From Neisseria subflava (GTDB lineage: Bacteria; Pseudomonadota; Gammaproteobacteria; Burkholderiales; Neisseriaceae), in the NCBI RefSeq assembly GCF_005221305.1, contig NZ_CP039887.1, forward strand, positions 62,001 through 126,000: a stretch of 64,000 nt of DNA, read 5' to 3'. The position numbers and the translations under genes are program-made. This document shows, piece by piece, positions 44,843-55,109 of the stretch (within the stretch, counting starts at the first letter, position 1; each line of letters opens with the position of its first letter). Below the pieces are notes generated by a model that saw nothing but the letters and a program-made list of their open reading frames with translations, was not told the DNA's origin and ran no database searches.

Positions 44843-44996
44843 GAATAATTCCTGCGCCTTGATATAATAGTGGGCGAAATTGGGATTTTAACACAAGCGC
44901 TTGTATAACGCGGTAATGCTGTTTGAAATAAAGGCGGTTTTGCTGTATTTCAATTGTAATTGTTTGGTTAATTTACTGAGAGGCCGTCTGAAACAT

Positions 44997-45419
44997 ATGG
45001 ATTTAGCACAATTAGGCAAGCGCGATCATTTATTGGCAGGCTTGTTGCAACAATCGCAACAATGGCGGAAATTGGATGCAAAAATCAAAACGGTTTTGCC
45101 GGCCAACCTGCATCCGCATTTTCAGACAGCCTGCGTAGAAGACGGAAGATTGGTCTTGCTTGCCGCCAATAATATAGCTGCTTCGCGTTTGAAAATGATC
45201 CTGCCTGCCATGTTGCCCAAATTGCAAACATTGCATGCAGGCGTCAGGGAAGTGGTGGTCAGGGTAGTTCCCAAGCCTCCGACTCAACCGAAAACCAATA
45301 GTTTGAGATTGAGCGAGGCAGCTTTAGACAGCTTCGATGAGGCGGCAGCTAAATTGGAAGGCAAGCATCCCGAATTGGCGGCGGCATTGGCAGAATTGGT
45401 ATGCAAGCATAGCCGTTAA
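44997..45419 (+). CDS. DUF721 (DciA-like) family protein
   Basis: 140 residues from the ATG at 44997 (MDLAQLGKRDHLLAGLLQQS). A longer frame starts at 44901 but its extra residues are translated non-coding DNA including an uptake sequence. The core motif VEDGRLVLLAANNIAASRLK with MILPAMLPKLQ is that of DUF721, a family including the replicative-helicase loader DciA of bacteria without DnaC. The C-terminal half is helical. Function as helicase operator is plausible, not shown. Divergent from secA. Confidence 0.7.
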   Translation: MDLAQLGKRDHLLAGLLQQSQQWRKLDAKIKTVLPANLHPHFQTACVEDGRLVLLAANNIAASRLKMILPAMLPKLQTLHAGVREVVVRVVPKPPTQPKTNSLRLSEAALDSFDEAAAKLEGKHPELAAALAELVCKHSR

Positions 45420-45710
45420 AATTATGTTAGATGAGATTACAGTTAATAAATGTTAAAACTTATATCGTTCGGCTGATAGCATCTAATACTAAAGAAATAC
45501 GACCTAGAAAGTATCTGTTTTCTTTTAGGTAAACTGATGTAAACTTGGCTTTAAACTTTGATTTCGTGTGAAGTTTGTAGCAAAATAACGCCTGAATTTC
45601 ACATCACGCTATGCGGATAAATTTTAGTTTGGCGTTTGCCTTTTATTAATATATTCGTGTGGTGCTATTAATAGAACTTAACAAAACTCTCATCATTAGG
45701 AGATACATCA

Positions 45711-46289
45711 ATGAAAGCTTATCTGGCTCTGATTTCCGCTGCCGTTATCGGCTTGGCTGCATGCTCTCAAGAAGCTGCAAAACCTGCTGAAGCCCCTGCT
45801 GCTTCTGCCGCTTCCGAAGCTGTCCCTGCAGAAACTACTGCACCTGCTGATGCGGCTCCTGCTTCTGAAGCCGCTCCGGCCGACGCTGCCGCTGCTCCTG
45901 CAGCCGGCAACTGCGCGACTACTGTTGAAGCCAACGACGCTATGCAGTTCAACACTAAAGAAATCCAAGTAAGCAAAGCTTGTAAAGAATTCACCATCAC
46001 CCTGAAACACACCGGTACCCAACCTAAAACCAGCATGGGTCACAACATTGTCATCGGTAAAGCTGAAGACATGGACGGTATTTTCAAAGATGGCGTTGGC
46101 GCAGCTGACACTGACTACGTTAAACCTGATGATGCACGCGTTGTTGCCCACACCAAACTGATCGGTGGCGGCGAAGAATCTTCTTTGACTCTGGATCCAG
46201 CCAAACTGGCTGACGGCGAATACAAATTCGCTTGCACCTTCCCAGGTCACGGCGCTTTGATGAACGGTAAAGTTACTTTGGTTGACTAA
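45711..46289 (+). CDS. laz: Lipid-modified azurin
   Basis: 192 residues. Lipoprotein signal with lipobox LAAC at residue 18; then about 40 residues of Ala/Pro/Glu low complexity (the H.8-type region); then azurin (about 65-192). Copper ligands visible: His in MGHNIVIG, Cys in [12 protein letters not shown], and the His and Met of that same loop. It is an outer-membrane-bound electron carrier, donating to nitrite reductase or peroxidase and linked to oxidative stress defence. GGAGATACATCA precedes the ATG. Confidence 0.95.
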   Translation: MKAYLALISAAVIGLAACSQEAAKPAEAPAASAASEAVPAETTAPADAAPASEAAPADAAAAPAAGNCATTVEANDAMQFNTKEIQVSKACKEFTITLKHTGTQPKTSMGHNIVIGKAEDMDGIFKDGVGAADTDYVKPDDARVVAHTKLIGGGEESSLTLDPAKLADGEYKFACTFPGHGALMNGKVTLVD

Positions 46290-46374
46290 TCCGCCTAAAG
46301 CTCGAAAACAGACAGCCTGCCTTGCGCAGGCTGTTTTGTTATAATCTGGAAACATTAATTTAAGAATAAATCCT

Positions 46375-46884
46375 ATGAATCCGTTTGAAACCAAAAGCGT
46401 TACTTTTGCCGAACCCATTGAAATGCTGTACGCCTGTCATGGCAAAGTGCGCCGTTTCTGCAGCCAGGTTGCCATGTTGTCGGACTATATTGCCGAAAAC
46501 GGCTGCAATCAGGTTGTTTTGCAAACCATCCGCCAAATTGCCCAGTATTTCAACGTTGCCGCGCCGTTGCACCATGAAGATGAAGAAGAAAACTTCTTTC
46601 CGCTTTTGTTGCAATATGCGCCGCAAGCTCAAGAAAGCGTTGACGAGCTGTTGCGCCAACATGTCAGTCTGCATAGCAACTGGGACGGCGTAGCGGCTGA
46701 ATTTGCCAAGCTTGAAGCGGACAATGCCTATATCCCTGATGCCGAAGCATTCAAACGTTTTGTCGCAGGATATGATGTTCATCTAGCAATTGAAGAGCCA
46801 CTGTTTGATATGGGCAAAACCTTTATCCCCAAAGAAAAATTGACCGAAATCGGCGAAATTATGGCCGCACGCCGCCGCAAATAA
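46375..46884 (+). CDS. Hemerythrin-domain protein
   Basis: 169 residues, HHE cation-binding/hemerythrin four-helix bundle. Likely di-iron ligands: His in [10 protein letters not shown], the pair in [16 protein letters not shown], His in [10 protein letters not shown] and the last in [13 protein letters not shown]. Cytoplasmic. Proteins of this type bind oxygen or nitric oxide or help repair iron-sulfur centres. Its place next to azurin suggests a nitrosative or oxidative stress role, as inference. Confidence 0.85.
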   Translation: MNPFETKSVTFAEPIEMLYACHGKVRRFCSQVAMLSDYIAENGCNQVVLQTIRQIAQYFNVAAPLHHEDEEENFFPLLLQYAPQAQESVDELLRQHVSLHSNWDGVAAEFAKLEADNAYIPDAEAFKRFVAGYDVHLAIEEPLFDMGKTFIPKEKLTEIGEIMAARRRK

Positions 46885-46918
46885 GGCCGTCTGAAACAAT
46901 TGTCTCAAGGAATACACT

Positions 46919-47539
46919 ATGCTGACCCCAAAAAGTTGCGATTTGTTCAATATCCCTTTTTTCCAGTTTTCCCAGCTTAAAAAATACCAGCCTGAAAGCA
47001 TTCCGCAAATCAAGGCAGACTATAAAGAAAACTGGCAGGTATGGCAGCAGCTGATCCAGCAGGTTGCCACCGAATTGGGTGCGCCGTTTGCGCCGCCGCA
47101 TATTGAACGCTGGTGTAACGGCTGGCAGGTGCGCGCTCATTTCTTTGCCTATTTCAAATACGAACAATATAAAAATTCCGCAGCGATTTTATCGATTTTG
47201 CTGAATCGCCGCCGTTTGAGTGTCAGCTTGGACTGGCATTGCTATAAAGCCGATGTTTCCCCCATTGCGCTGCCTGATTACAACCGCTGGCTGGATAATT
47301 TTGATACTGAAAAATACGCTTCCTTCGATATGTGGCATGGTGCGGAAAGCGAATATGACGATTATCGTATCGTCGCCCAACAAAGCGACGGCGATAGAAA
47401 GCTTCGAGACGACAAAGATTTCTTCTGTATCGGGAAACACATCGAACGCGATGATTTGGGCAAGCAGGATGTCGCGAAATGGATAGTGGAAACAGTGGAA
47501 GAATTACTGCCGCTGTATGAAGCTTGCCATGGAAAATAA
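46919..47539 (+). CDS. Conserved hypothetical protein
   Basis: 206 residues, soluble, rich in Trp and Tyr: NWQVWQQLIQQVATELGAPF, PHIERWCNGWQVRAHFFAYF, LLNRRRLSVSLDWHCYKADV. It may belong to the family named after Haemophilus HI_0552, from memory and unsure. No motif points to a reaction. It follows the hemerythrin gene by 34 bases, with an uptake sequence between, and AAGGAATACACT ahead of the ATG. Confidence 0.65.
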   Translation: MLTPKSCDLFNIPFFQFSQLKKYQPESIPQIKADYKENWQVWQQLIQQVATELGAPFAPPHIERWCNGWQVRAHFFAYFKYEQYKNSAAILSILLNRRRLSVSLDWHCYKADVSPIALPDYNRWLDNFDTEKYASFDMWHGAESEYDDYRIVAQQSDGDRKLRDDKDFFCIGKHIERDDLGKQDVAKWIVETVEELLPLYEACHGK

Positions 47540-47589
47540 CTCAGAATACTGAAAGGTAGACTGCCTATTCAGTATCTTCAAATAAATCA

Positions 47590-47631
47590 AGGCCGTCTGA
47601 AAATTATCTTCAGAACGTTTCAGACGGCCTG
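47590..47631 (+). terminator. Uptake-sequence inverted pair before dapE
   Basis: AAGGCCGTCTGAAA and TTTCAGACGGCCT around a 15-base loop, about 50 bases after the hypothetical gene. Confidence 0.5.
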
Positions 47632-47644
47632 TTTCTCAAAGTGA

Positions 47645-48784
<1,140 letters not shown>

Positions 48785-48883
48785 AAAAGGCCGTCTGAAA
48801 AGATAGAGTAGATCGTTTCATTGTCAATTTTTTTAGAAATGAAGGATCAATTTTCGAGGTAGAAGTATTTTAGGATAGAAATA

Positions 48884-49429
48884 ATGAATGACAAGGTAAC
48901 AAAAATAAGGCCAGCTTATCCTGAGAACATGGAACCGAATTTATGTAAACCTGAAAAAAATGAAATTTATAGATATTTGCTTGGTAGGATGGGAAAAAAG
49001 CCACTGGTAGCTATATGTATGAATCCATCTGCTGCAAATATAGAATATAGTGATCTAACAATTAATCGGATTATTAAGGTAAGCGAAAAATTAGGTTATG
49101 ATGGTTGGATTATAGCGAATCTTTATCCCGAAAGAGCCACGAGGGCTTCAAAGTTGGGTGCTTATAATAACAAACAACAAGAAAAGAATATTAAAATAAT
49201 TATGAAATTTTTAAAAGGCAACGGAATTAAGGAGGTCTGGGGGGCTTGGGGTAATTTAAATTATTCTGTTTTAACTAAAAGTAAGAAAAAGCTTTTACCA
49301 AGGCTAAAGAAGGCTGATATTAAGATTTATACATTTGCTGCTCTTACAAAAAAAGGGGAACCAGTACACCCATTAAATAGAGTTGTAAAACAAGACTTCT
49401 CAAGAAAAATAAATTTTGATTTCTCTTGA
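48884..49429 (+). CDS. DUF1643-family protein, AT-rich, probably acquired
   Basis: 181 residues. DUF1643 hallmarks: LVAICMNPSAANIEYSDLTI, RIIKVSEKLGYDGWIIANLY and VWGAWGN. Soluble; function unknown, though the family often travels on mobile DNA. Base composition and codon use (many ATA, AAA, TTA) are clearly unlike the neighbouring dapE and ogt, and the gene holds no uptake sequence. It fills the space between them without mobile-element ends that I can find. Confidence 0.75.
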   Translation: MNDKVTKIRPAYPENMEPNLCKPEKNEIYRYLLGRMGKKPLVAICMNPSAANIEYSDLTINRIIKVSEKLGYDGWIIANLYPERATRASKLGAYNNKQQEKNIKIIMKFLKGNGIKEVWGAWGNLNYSVLTKSKKKLLPRLKKADIKIYTFAALTKKGEPVHPLNRVVKQDFSRKINFDFS

Positions 49430-49431
49430 TC

Positions 49432-50187
49432 ATGACTACCCTACCTTCTTTAAACAATCTTCCATCAAAGTGGAATGAAATCCGCGAGCAGTTGGAAACC
49501 GACTTTTCTGCCGACCTCGAAGCCTTGCTGCACGAGCGTCTTACTGAACACGAAGCCAAGCAGTTCGAGCAGGATTTTATTGACTGTATCGGTTGTACGC
49601 CTGAGGAATATGTCCGTATCCGCCGAGCTATCCGGCTATTGGAAACACGTTATCCAGATAGTCCAAACGAACTGACTGTTGCCGCGGTTGCTACGCCCTT
49701 GGGCGAGATGTTGGCGGTGTTTGGTAGCAAGGGTTTGTGTCTGCTGGAATTTGTCGGGCAGAAACATATGGAACAGGAAATCATGGCTGTCCAAAAAGCT
49801 TTACATGGGCAGTTTATTTTCCAAGAAAATGAGCAAACGCAACTTTTGCGCCAAGAATTGGATTTATACTTTCAAGGCCGTCTGAAAGTTTTTGCGACGC
49901 CTTTGGAAACGATAGGTACAGCTTTTCAGCAGCAGGTGTGGAACGCGCTGCTGACCATTCCTTACGGTGAAACGCGCAGCTACAAGGAGCAGGCGCAGCA
50001 GTTGGGTAATCCCAAAGCCATTCGTGCCGTTGCCGCCGCCAACGGGCAGAACAAGGTGTCTATCCTGATTCCCTGCCACCGCGTTATTGGCAGCGACGGT
50101 AAACTGACCGGCTACGCAGGCGGCTTGAACCGCAAACAGTCGTTGCTTGCCTTGGAGCGAGGCGAAGTTCAGACGGCCTTGTTCTGA
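49432..50187 (+). CDS. Methylated-DNA-protein cysteine methyltransferase (Ada/Ogt type)
   Basis: 251 residues from the ATG at 49432, two bases after the DUF1643 stop. The first 80 residues (PSLNNLPSKWNEIREQLETD and on, including CIGCTPEEYVRIRRAIRLLE) resemble the half of an AraC-like helix-turn-helix in Ada proteins. The C-terminal domain has the acceptor site ILIPCHRVIGSDGKLTGYAGG with the active cysteine. It removes methyl from O6-methylguanine. No AT-site Ada N-terminal cysteine domain. No good ribosome site. Confidence 0.88.
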   Translation: MTTLPSLNNLPSKWNEIREQLETDFSADLEALLHERLTEHEAKQFEQDFIDCIGCTPEEYVRIRRAIRLLETRYPDSPNELTVAAVATPLGEMLAVFGSKGLCLLEFVGQKHMEQEIMAVQKALHGQFIFQENEQTQLLRQELDLYFQGRLKVFATPLETIGTAFQQQVWNALLTIPYGETRSYKEQAQQLGNPKAIRAVAAANGQNKVSILIPCHRVIGSDGKLTGYAGGLNRKQSLLALERGEVQTALF

Positions 50188-50330
50188 GTTTTGATAGAGG
50201 ATAAGGGGCCGCGCTTCGGGCAGGCTTCGCGCGTTAAAAAATTGAGTAGCAGAAGGTCGGGGAAGCCCGGAAAAATCTGCATGGAGAAAAATGTTGGGTA
50301 ACGCCCACGCTAGAAAAAGAGAAATAAGAC

Positions 50331-51326
50331 ATGAGCCTGAAAAACCGCCATTTTTTAAAACTTTTGGATTTTACGCCGGAAGAAATTACTTCATATCTCG
50401 ACCTTGCCGCCGAATTGAAGGCCGCTAAAAAAGCAGGGCGCGAGGTGCAGCAGATGAAAGGAAAAAACATCGCCCTGATTTTCGAGAAAACATCGACCCG
50501 CACCCGTTGCGCGTTTGAGGTGGCTGCACGCGACCAAGGTGCAGGGGTAACTTATCTGGAGCCTTCTGCCAGTCAAATCGGACATAAGGAAAGCATTAAG
50601 GATACCGCGCGTGTTTTAGGACGGATGTTTGACGGTATCGAGTATCGCGGTTTTGGGCAGGATGTGGTGGAAGAGCTGGCCAAGTATGCAGGCGTGCCTG
50701 TGTTCAATGGTTTGACCAACGAGTTCCACCCGACCCAAATGCTCGCCGATGCGCTGACGATGCGCGAACATAGCGACAAGCCTTTGAACCAAATTGCGTT
50801 TGCCTATGTCGGCGATGCGCGTTACAACATGGCCAATTCGTTGCTGGTGTTGGCTGCAAAACTGGGCATGGACGTGCGTATCGGTGCACCGAAAAGTTTG
50901 TGGCCGTCTGAAAACATTATCGAGACGGTACAGGCTGTTGCCAAAGAGACCGGCGGACGGATTCTGTTGACGGAGAATGTGAAAGAAGCCGTAAAAGGCG
51001 TGGATTTTATCCATACCGATGTGTGGGTCAGCATGGGCGAGCCTAAAGAGGCTTGGCAGGAACGTATTGATTTGCTGAAAGGTTACCGAGTTACGCCTGA
51101 GCTGATGGTGGCGGCGGAAAATCCGCAAGTCAAGTTTATGCACTGTCTGCCTGCTTTCCATAATCGCGAAACCAAAGTCGGCGAATGGATTTATGAGACA
51201 TTCGGCCTGAATGGTGTGGAAGTAACGGAAGAAGTCTTTGAAAGCGAAGCCAGCATTGTGTTTGATCAGGCAGAAAACCGGATGCATACGATTAAAGCGG
51301 TGATGGTAGCGGCATTGGGCGATTGA
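50331..51326 (+). CDS. argF: Ornithine carbamoyltransferase
   Basis: 331 residues. Carbamoyl-phosphate site [20 protein letters not shown], the HPTQ motif in [13 protein letters not shown], and the ornithine site [15 protein letters not shown]. Makes citrulline in arginine synthesis. GAGAAATAAGAC before the ATG is a weak ribosome site. The 140 bases ahead contain two GC-rich repeats of GCGC-TTCGGGC type but no assigned control element. Confidence 0.97.
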   Translation: MSLKNRHFLKLLDFTPEEITSYLDLAAELKAAKKAGREVQQMKGKNIALIFEKTSTRTRCAFEVAARDQGAGVTYLEPSASQIGHKESIKDTARVLGRMFDGIEYRGFGQDVVEELAKYAGVPVFNGLTNEFHPTQMLADALTMREHSDKPLNQIAFAYVGDARYNMANSLLVLAAKLGMDVRIGAPKSLWPSENIIETVQAVAKETGGRILLTENVKEAVKGVDFIHTDVWVSMGEPKEAWQERIDLLKGYRVTPELMVAAENPQVKFMHCLPAFHNRETKVGEWIYETFGLNGVEVTEEVFESEASIVFDQAENRMHTIKAVMVAALGD

Positions 51327-51373
51327 TTGTTACGCTCAACATTGCTTACTGCTTCATTTAATAGAGATTAAAT

Positions 51374-51409
51374 AAAGGCCGTCTGAAAGAAAGACTTTCA
51401 GACGGCCTT
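51374..51409. terminator. Uptake-sequence inverted pair between argF and the convergent TraB gene
   Basis: AAAGGCCGTCTGAAAG and CTTTCAGACGGCCTT around a small loop. Confidence 0.65.
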
Positions 51410-51425
51410 GTTGTTTGATTGGGAT

Positions 51426-52412
51426 TTATTGCCAAATCAGGACTTTGGGTTCGGGCGTTACTTGATAGCCTTCTTGACGCAATAGTTCGATTAAGCCTTT
51501 TTCGCTGGGTAAATGGGCAATGCCGACGGCAAAGAGGGTGCTTTGTTTGGCGGATTGCTTGCGGATTTCAGGCAGCCATGCCAAGTTACGCCGAATCAGG
51601 AGGTCGTTTTTCAGCCAATCGGACATGGCTTTGGCGTATTTGGTATCAACAAGTTTGAGGGTGCGTTGTTCGGTTTCTTCCAAAAGTGGGATGAGTTCTT
51701 CAAAGCGGCCGTCTGAATAGGCTTGATGGAGTTTTTTGATATCTTCGGTTTCTTCTTTATTGGTTTTAATACTGGCTTTCAGAAAGTTGAGCATGGTTTC
51801 TTCAGGCTGGGCTTTGAAGATCGCGGTAACATCATCCAAACTTTCTAATGAACCACGCGGCTTATTGATGTCGGCGGCTGCGTTGGTCAGCAACATATCT
51901 GCACCGGTTTCTGAGCTATACCCTTTGGGAAATGTACTGCCGGCAAAAATGAATGCCGCCCATGGATGGAGTTTGTCGGCAATTTGGGCGATGGGTCGGC
52001 TTTCTTCATTTTGTGAATAGATTTCTTGTAAAAGACGGAAATCTGTTTTGCCGAGCTTGCGGCTGAGCGGTTCGGTACTCATGACTTCTTTGAAGTATTT
52101 TTGATACATTTTTTTCGTTTCCGGACTGCTGTCCGGCAATGGGTCAACTTCTGTGGTCAGTTGGTCGGTGGATTGCAATAGTTTGACTGCATCGGAAGAC
52201 AGGGTTTGATGGGTTCGTCCCATGTGGATGGTGCCGAGCAGGTAGGAATCAGGTTGGCCTTCTTTGCTGATTTTCCAAACATTGCTGGTCAGTTTAGGCT
52301 GCTGCCAGTTAAGTTCGGCAGGTTTGCTTTCGGGTGAAGTTGCGGCGGGTTTGCAGGCACCCAAGGCAAGGGCGGTCAATGGCACAAGCAGGCAGGCGAG
52401 CAGTTTTTTCAT
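51426..52412 (-). CDS. TraB/GumN family lipoprotein
   Basis: 328 residues. Lipoprotein signal MKKLLACLLVPLTALALGAC with Cys at 20. The TraB/GumN (Tiki-like) domain begins NVWKISKEGQPDSYLLGTIH with the conserved GTIHMG motif, and ends FAVGIAHLPSEKGLIELLRQ. Eukaryotic Tiki relatives are metalloproteases; bacterial members are uncharacterised. Probably anchored in a membrane facing the periplasm. DUF1289 gene lies 38 bases upstream on the same strand. Confidence 0.85.
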   Translation of the reverse strand: MKKLLACLLVPLTALALGACKPAATSPESKPAELNWQQPKLTSNVWKISKEGQPDSYLLGTIHMGRTHQTLSSDAVKLLQSTDQLTTEVDPLPDSSPETKKMYQKYFKEVMSTEPLSRKLGKTDFRLLQEIYSQNEESRPIAQIADKLHPWAAFIFAGSTFPKGYSSETGADMLLTNAAADINKPRGSLESLDDVTAIFKAQPEETMLNFLKASIKTNKEETEDIKKLHQAYSDGRFEELIPLLEETEQRTLKLVDTKYAKAMSDWLKNDLLIRRNLAWLPEIRKQSAKQSTLFAVGIAHLPSEKGLIELLRQEGYQVTPEPKVLIWQ

Positions 52413-52450
52413 GTTTTTCCTTATTGTGGTGTGCGGTAGGCAAGGGCGAT

Positions 52451-52696
52451 TTAGAAATCGAGCAGGTTTTGAACCGGATGTTCACCCGTTTCGGGTTTTT
52501 CCATTTTGCGGTTGCGGATTTTGGCCTTCCTGAGGGACAGGAGGTGCATGACTTGATGCTTTTGGCTGTCGGTCATCTGGAGCCAGTACAAGCGCTCTTC
52601 CCGACTGCGCAGACAGCCTTTGCAATAACCTTTGGCATTGGCTTCGCAGACACCTATACAGGGACTGGGGATGGGGAAAAAATCGGGTTGTTCCAT
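52451..52696 (-). CDS. DUF1289 small cysteine protein
   Basis: 81 residues. Four cysteines in PCIGVCEANAKGYCKGCLRS, followed by EERLYWLQMTDSQKHQVM: the DUF1289 signature, probably a metal site. Cytoplasmic, function unknown. Same strand as, and likely co-transcribed with, the TraB/GumN gene. Confidence 0.85.
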   Translation of the reverse strand: MEQPDFFPIPSPCIGVCEANAKGYCKGCLRSREERLYWLQMTDSQKHQVMHLLSLRKAKIRNRKMEKPETGEHPVQNLLDF

Positions 52697-52885
52697 ATTT
52701 TAAAAGCGTTTGAGATAAGAGACCGGACAAACCGAAATTTCAGACTGCATTCGTATTTGTCTAAACACGGCAAGTGTATCCGGTAGGATTCCTACCAATA
52801 TCCAATTGAGTTGGTCATTTCAATAAGTTTATATCTGCCACCCTAGGCATAAAAACCCTAAGAGAAACCATAAATATATCGCAGA

Positions 52886-53011
52886 TTATATCTTGTACTG
52901 CAATGGTATCGTATCGATTCCAAACGAGGGAGCAAAGTGTACAGTAAGGTCTTCAAGAACAATTACGGTATGTTTGGCAGAATCATGTTTTAATACAAAT
53001 CTGGAGTTCCT
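52886..53011 (-). pseudogene. Possible C-terminal remnant of an unknown gene
   Basis: In the 366-base gap before the DUF202 gene the minus strand has a 41-codon open stretch with protein-like order: FVLKHDSAKHTVIVLEDLTV then HFAPSFGIDTIPLQYKI and a stop. No start codon context or ribosome site. No family recognised. A lone variant uptake sequence (AGGTCGTCTGAA) lies at its upstream edge. The remaining gap shows nothing else. Confidence 0.25.
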
Positions 53012-53062
53012 CTATATTTTGATTTTCAGACGACCTTATGCCTAGCTCCAACTATTTGCACT

Positions 53063-53395
53063 TTATGACTTAATCAGTTTGCGTAAAGACTGGTTGTTGT
53101 ATTTGATATCGGCAATCATTCGGTCGTATTGATGCATTCTACGGAGTGAGCGGGTAATCAGATAGACCGAGAAAATAATCAAACTGATGTTCATCAGACT
53201 GACCAGTGAGAGCAAAGGCCAAACATCGATGGCTTCGTACCATTTCGATGTCGCAATCAGCGCACTGAAAATAGACAAAGGGAGTGCGAAAACGGCAATG
53301 CCCGTACGCATGATAGCAAGTGCCGTGCGTTTTTCAGCAAGGAGAAGCTGCACTTGATTGATGCTGAGGATATCGTTTTGCTGCTCGGTAATCAT
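53063..53395 (-). CDS. DUF202/YidH-like small membrane protein
   Basis: 110 residues from the ATG at 53395 (MITEQQNDILSINQVQLLLA); a longer frame from 53485 begins inside a hairpin and is unlikely. The DUF202 motif is LLLAEKRTALAIMRTGIAVF, then two or three membrane helices and a basic tail. Function unknown. Confidence 0.7.
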   Translation of the reverse strand: MITEQQNDILSINQVQLLLAEKRTALAIMRTGIAVFALPLSIFSALIATSKWYEAIDVWPLLSLVSLMNISLIIFSVYLITRSLRRMHQYDRMIADIKYNNQSLRKLIKS

Positions 53396-53484
53396 AGGAT
53401 ACGCGCCTATACAAATTAACTTTGAATCCTGATAAAGCGGAAAATATGGTTTTATGTTACCCGAAAGTATTGAAAATAAAAACA

Positions 53485-53514
53485 AAGGTCGTCTGAGAAT
53501 TTTCAGACGACCTT
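53485..53514. terminator. Inverted pair of variant uptake sequence
   Basis: AAGGTCGTCTGA and TCAGACGACCTT, a stem built from the GGTCGTCTGAA variant. Both arms carry the same change, which keeps the pairing. After hemN on the minus strand. Confidence 0.6.
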
Positions 53515-53526
53515 GTCCATTCCTGT

Positions 53527-54948
53527 TTACACAGTTTGCGAGTATTTGGCTTTGGTTTCTTTATGGCGCAGATGGTAGTCGAACACCATGGCGATGTTGC
53601 GGATTAGGAAACGGCCCTTCGGCGTAACAGTCAGACTGTGTGGTTTGAGACGGACCAAGCCGAGGGTTTCCAGTTGCTTCATATCTTCCAGTTCGGCTGC
53701 AAAATAGCGGCTAAACGGAATGCCGAACACGCTTTCATAAATTTGATAATCAAGCGAGAAGCGGCACATTAAATCCTGAATGATGTTGCGGCGCAGGATG
53801 TCGTCTTGATTGAGCTGGTAGCCGCGCATAATCGGCAGATGTCCGGCATCGAGTGCGGCGTAATAGGCATCGATGTCGCGCTCGTTTTGGGAGTAGGTGC
53901 TGCCGATTTTGCCGATAGAGGACACGCCGATCGCTACCAAATCGCAGTCGGCATAGGTTGAATAGCCTTGGAAGTTGCGTTGCAGGAAGCCTTCCTTGAG
54001 GGCGATGGAGAGTTCGTCGTCAGGTTTGGCAAAGTGGTCCATACCGATGAAGACGTAGCCGCGCTCGGTCAGGGTTTGAACGCAATATTGCAGCATATCG
54101 AGTTTTTCTTCGCTGCCGGGAACGACATTGGTGTCGATACGGCGTTGCGGTTTGAAGATATGCGGCAGGTGGGCGTAGTGGTAGAGGGCAAGACGGTCGG
54201 GATCGAGGGACAAGACCGTGTCGATGGTGGTCTTGATGCTTTCGGTGTTTTGGTGCGGCAGGCCGTAAATTAAATCGACGCTGACTGATTTAAATCCGGC
54301 TTCACGCGCGGCATCAATCACTTCTTTGGTTTCTTCGTAGCTTTGAATACGGTTGACGGCTTCCTGCACTTTAGGGTCAAAGTCTTGAATACCGACACTC
54401 ATGCGGTTGAAACCAAGTTTGCCCAGTTTGAGGACAGTTTCGCGGCTGACTTTGCGCGGATCGATTTCGATGGAGTATTCGCCGTTGGGAATCAGCTGGA
54501 AGTATTTACGAATCATGTCGAAGACGCGTTCGAGTTGGTCGTCTCTCAGGAATGTGGGCGTACCGCCGCCGAAGTGGAGCTGCGCGAGCTGGTGTCTTCC
54601 GCCCAAATGCGGTGCCAGCAATTCCATTTCTTTTTCCAGATACTGGATATAGGCATCGGCACGGCTTTTGTCTTTGGTAATGATTTTGTTGCAGCCGCAG
54701 TAGTAGCAGATGGTATTGCAGAAGGGAATGTGGATGTAGAGCGAAAGGGGTTTGTTAAGCGCTCCCGTATTGCGCAGGCTTAAAGCTTGGATATATTCGG
54801 CTTCTTTAAAGCCTTCATGGAAGCGGTCGGCAGTCGGATAGGATGTATAACGGGGACCGCTTGATGGCAAACTGGCAATCAATTCACGATCGAATTCCGG
54901 TAATTCGTTGTTTGTGTTGGTGTTATTTGAGATGGGGATGATTTTCAT
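53527..54948 (-). CDS. hemN: Oxygen-independent coproporphyrinogen III oxidase
   Basis: 473 residues, HemN proper and not the shorter HemW type. Radical-SAM cluster IHIPFCNTICYYCGCNKIIT (Cys-x3-Cys-x2-Cys-x-Cys) near residue 75; then GGGTPTFLRDDQLERVF, EIDPRKVSRETV, and the HemN C-terminal domain. Makes protoporphyrinogen without oxygen, so it supplies haem in low-oxygen growth. Its start faces an FNR box shared with fnr. Confidence 0.96.
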   Translation of the reverse strand: MKIIPISNNTNTNNELPEFDRELIASLPSSGPRYTSYPTADRFHEGFKEAEYIQALSLRNTGALNKPLSLYIHIPFCNTICYYCGCNKIITKDKSRADAYIQYLEKEMELLAPHLGGRHQLAQLHFGGGTPTFLRDDQLERVFDMIRKYFQLIPNGEYSIEIDPRKVSRETVLKLGKLGFNRMSVGIQDFDPKVQEAVNRIQSYEETKEVIDAAREAGFKSVSVDLIYGLPHQNTESIKTTIDTVLSLDPDRLALYHYAHLPHIFKPQRRIDTNVVPGSEEKLDMLQYCVQTLTERGYVFIGMDHFAKPDDELSIALKEGFLQRNFQGYSTYADCDLVAIGVSSIGKIGSTYSQNERDIDAYYAALDAGHLPIMRGYQLNQDDILRRNIIQDLMCRFSLDYQIYESVFGIPFSRYFAAELEDMKQLETLGLVRLKPHSLTVTPKGRFLIRNIAMVFDYHLRHKETKAKYSQTV

Positions 54949-55041
54949 GGTCGGGCTTGTAGTATAAAGTAGGGAAATTAGGGAAAATTTTAGTCAAAAT
55001 TTCGATAGTTTGATAGAATGCCTGATAATGATATGCCGACT

Positions 55042-55055
55042 TTGACTTGGGTCAA
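55042..55055. promoter_or_regulatory. FNR box between hemN and fnr
   Basis: TTGACTTGGGTCAA, a perfect 5-4-5 palindrome close to TTGAT-N4-ATCAA. Going left, -41.5 spacing would start hemN near 55007 (a weak TTCTAT -10). Going right, TTATAG at 55080 fits an fnr start near 55091. It may serve either or both. Confidence 0.65.
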
Positions 55056-55109
55056 TAGTTATTCGGCTTCATCAGGGATTTATAGAACTATGCAGATTAA
55101 GGGTGCGTT

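Noticed and set aside
50188..50330. Arginine-type operator or attenuator before argF
   Set aside because: GC-rich repeats are present but no ARG-box palindrome or leader peptide could be made out.
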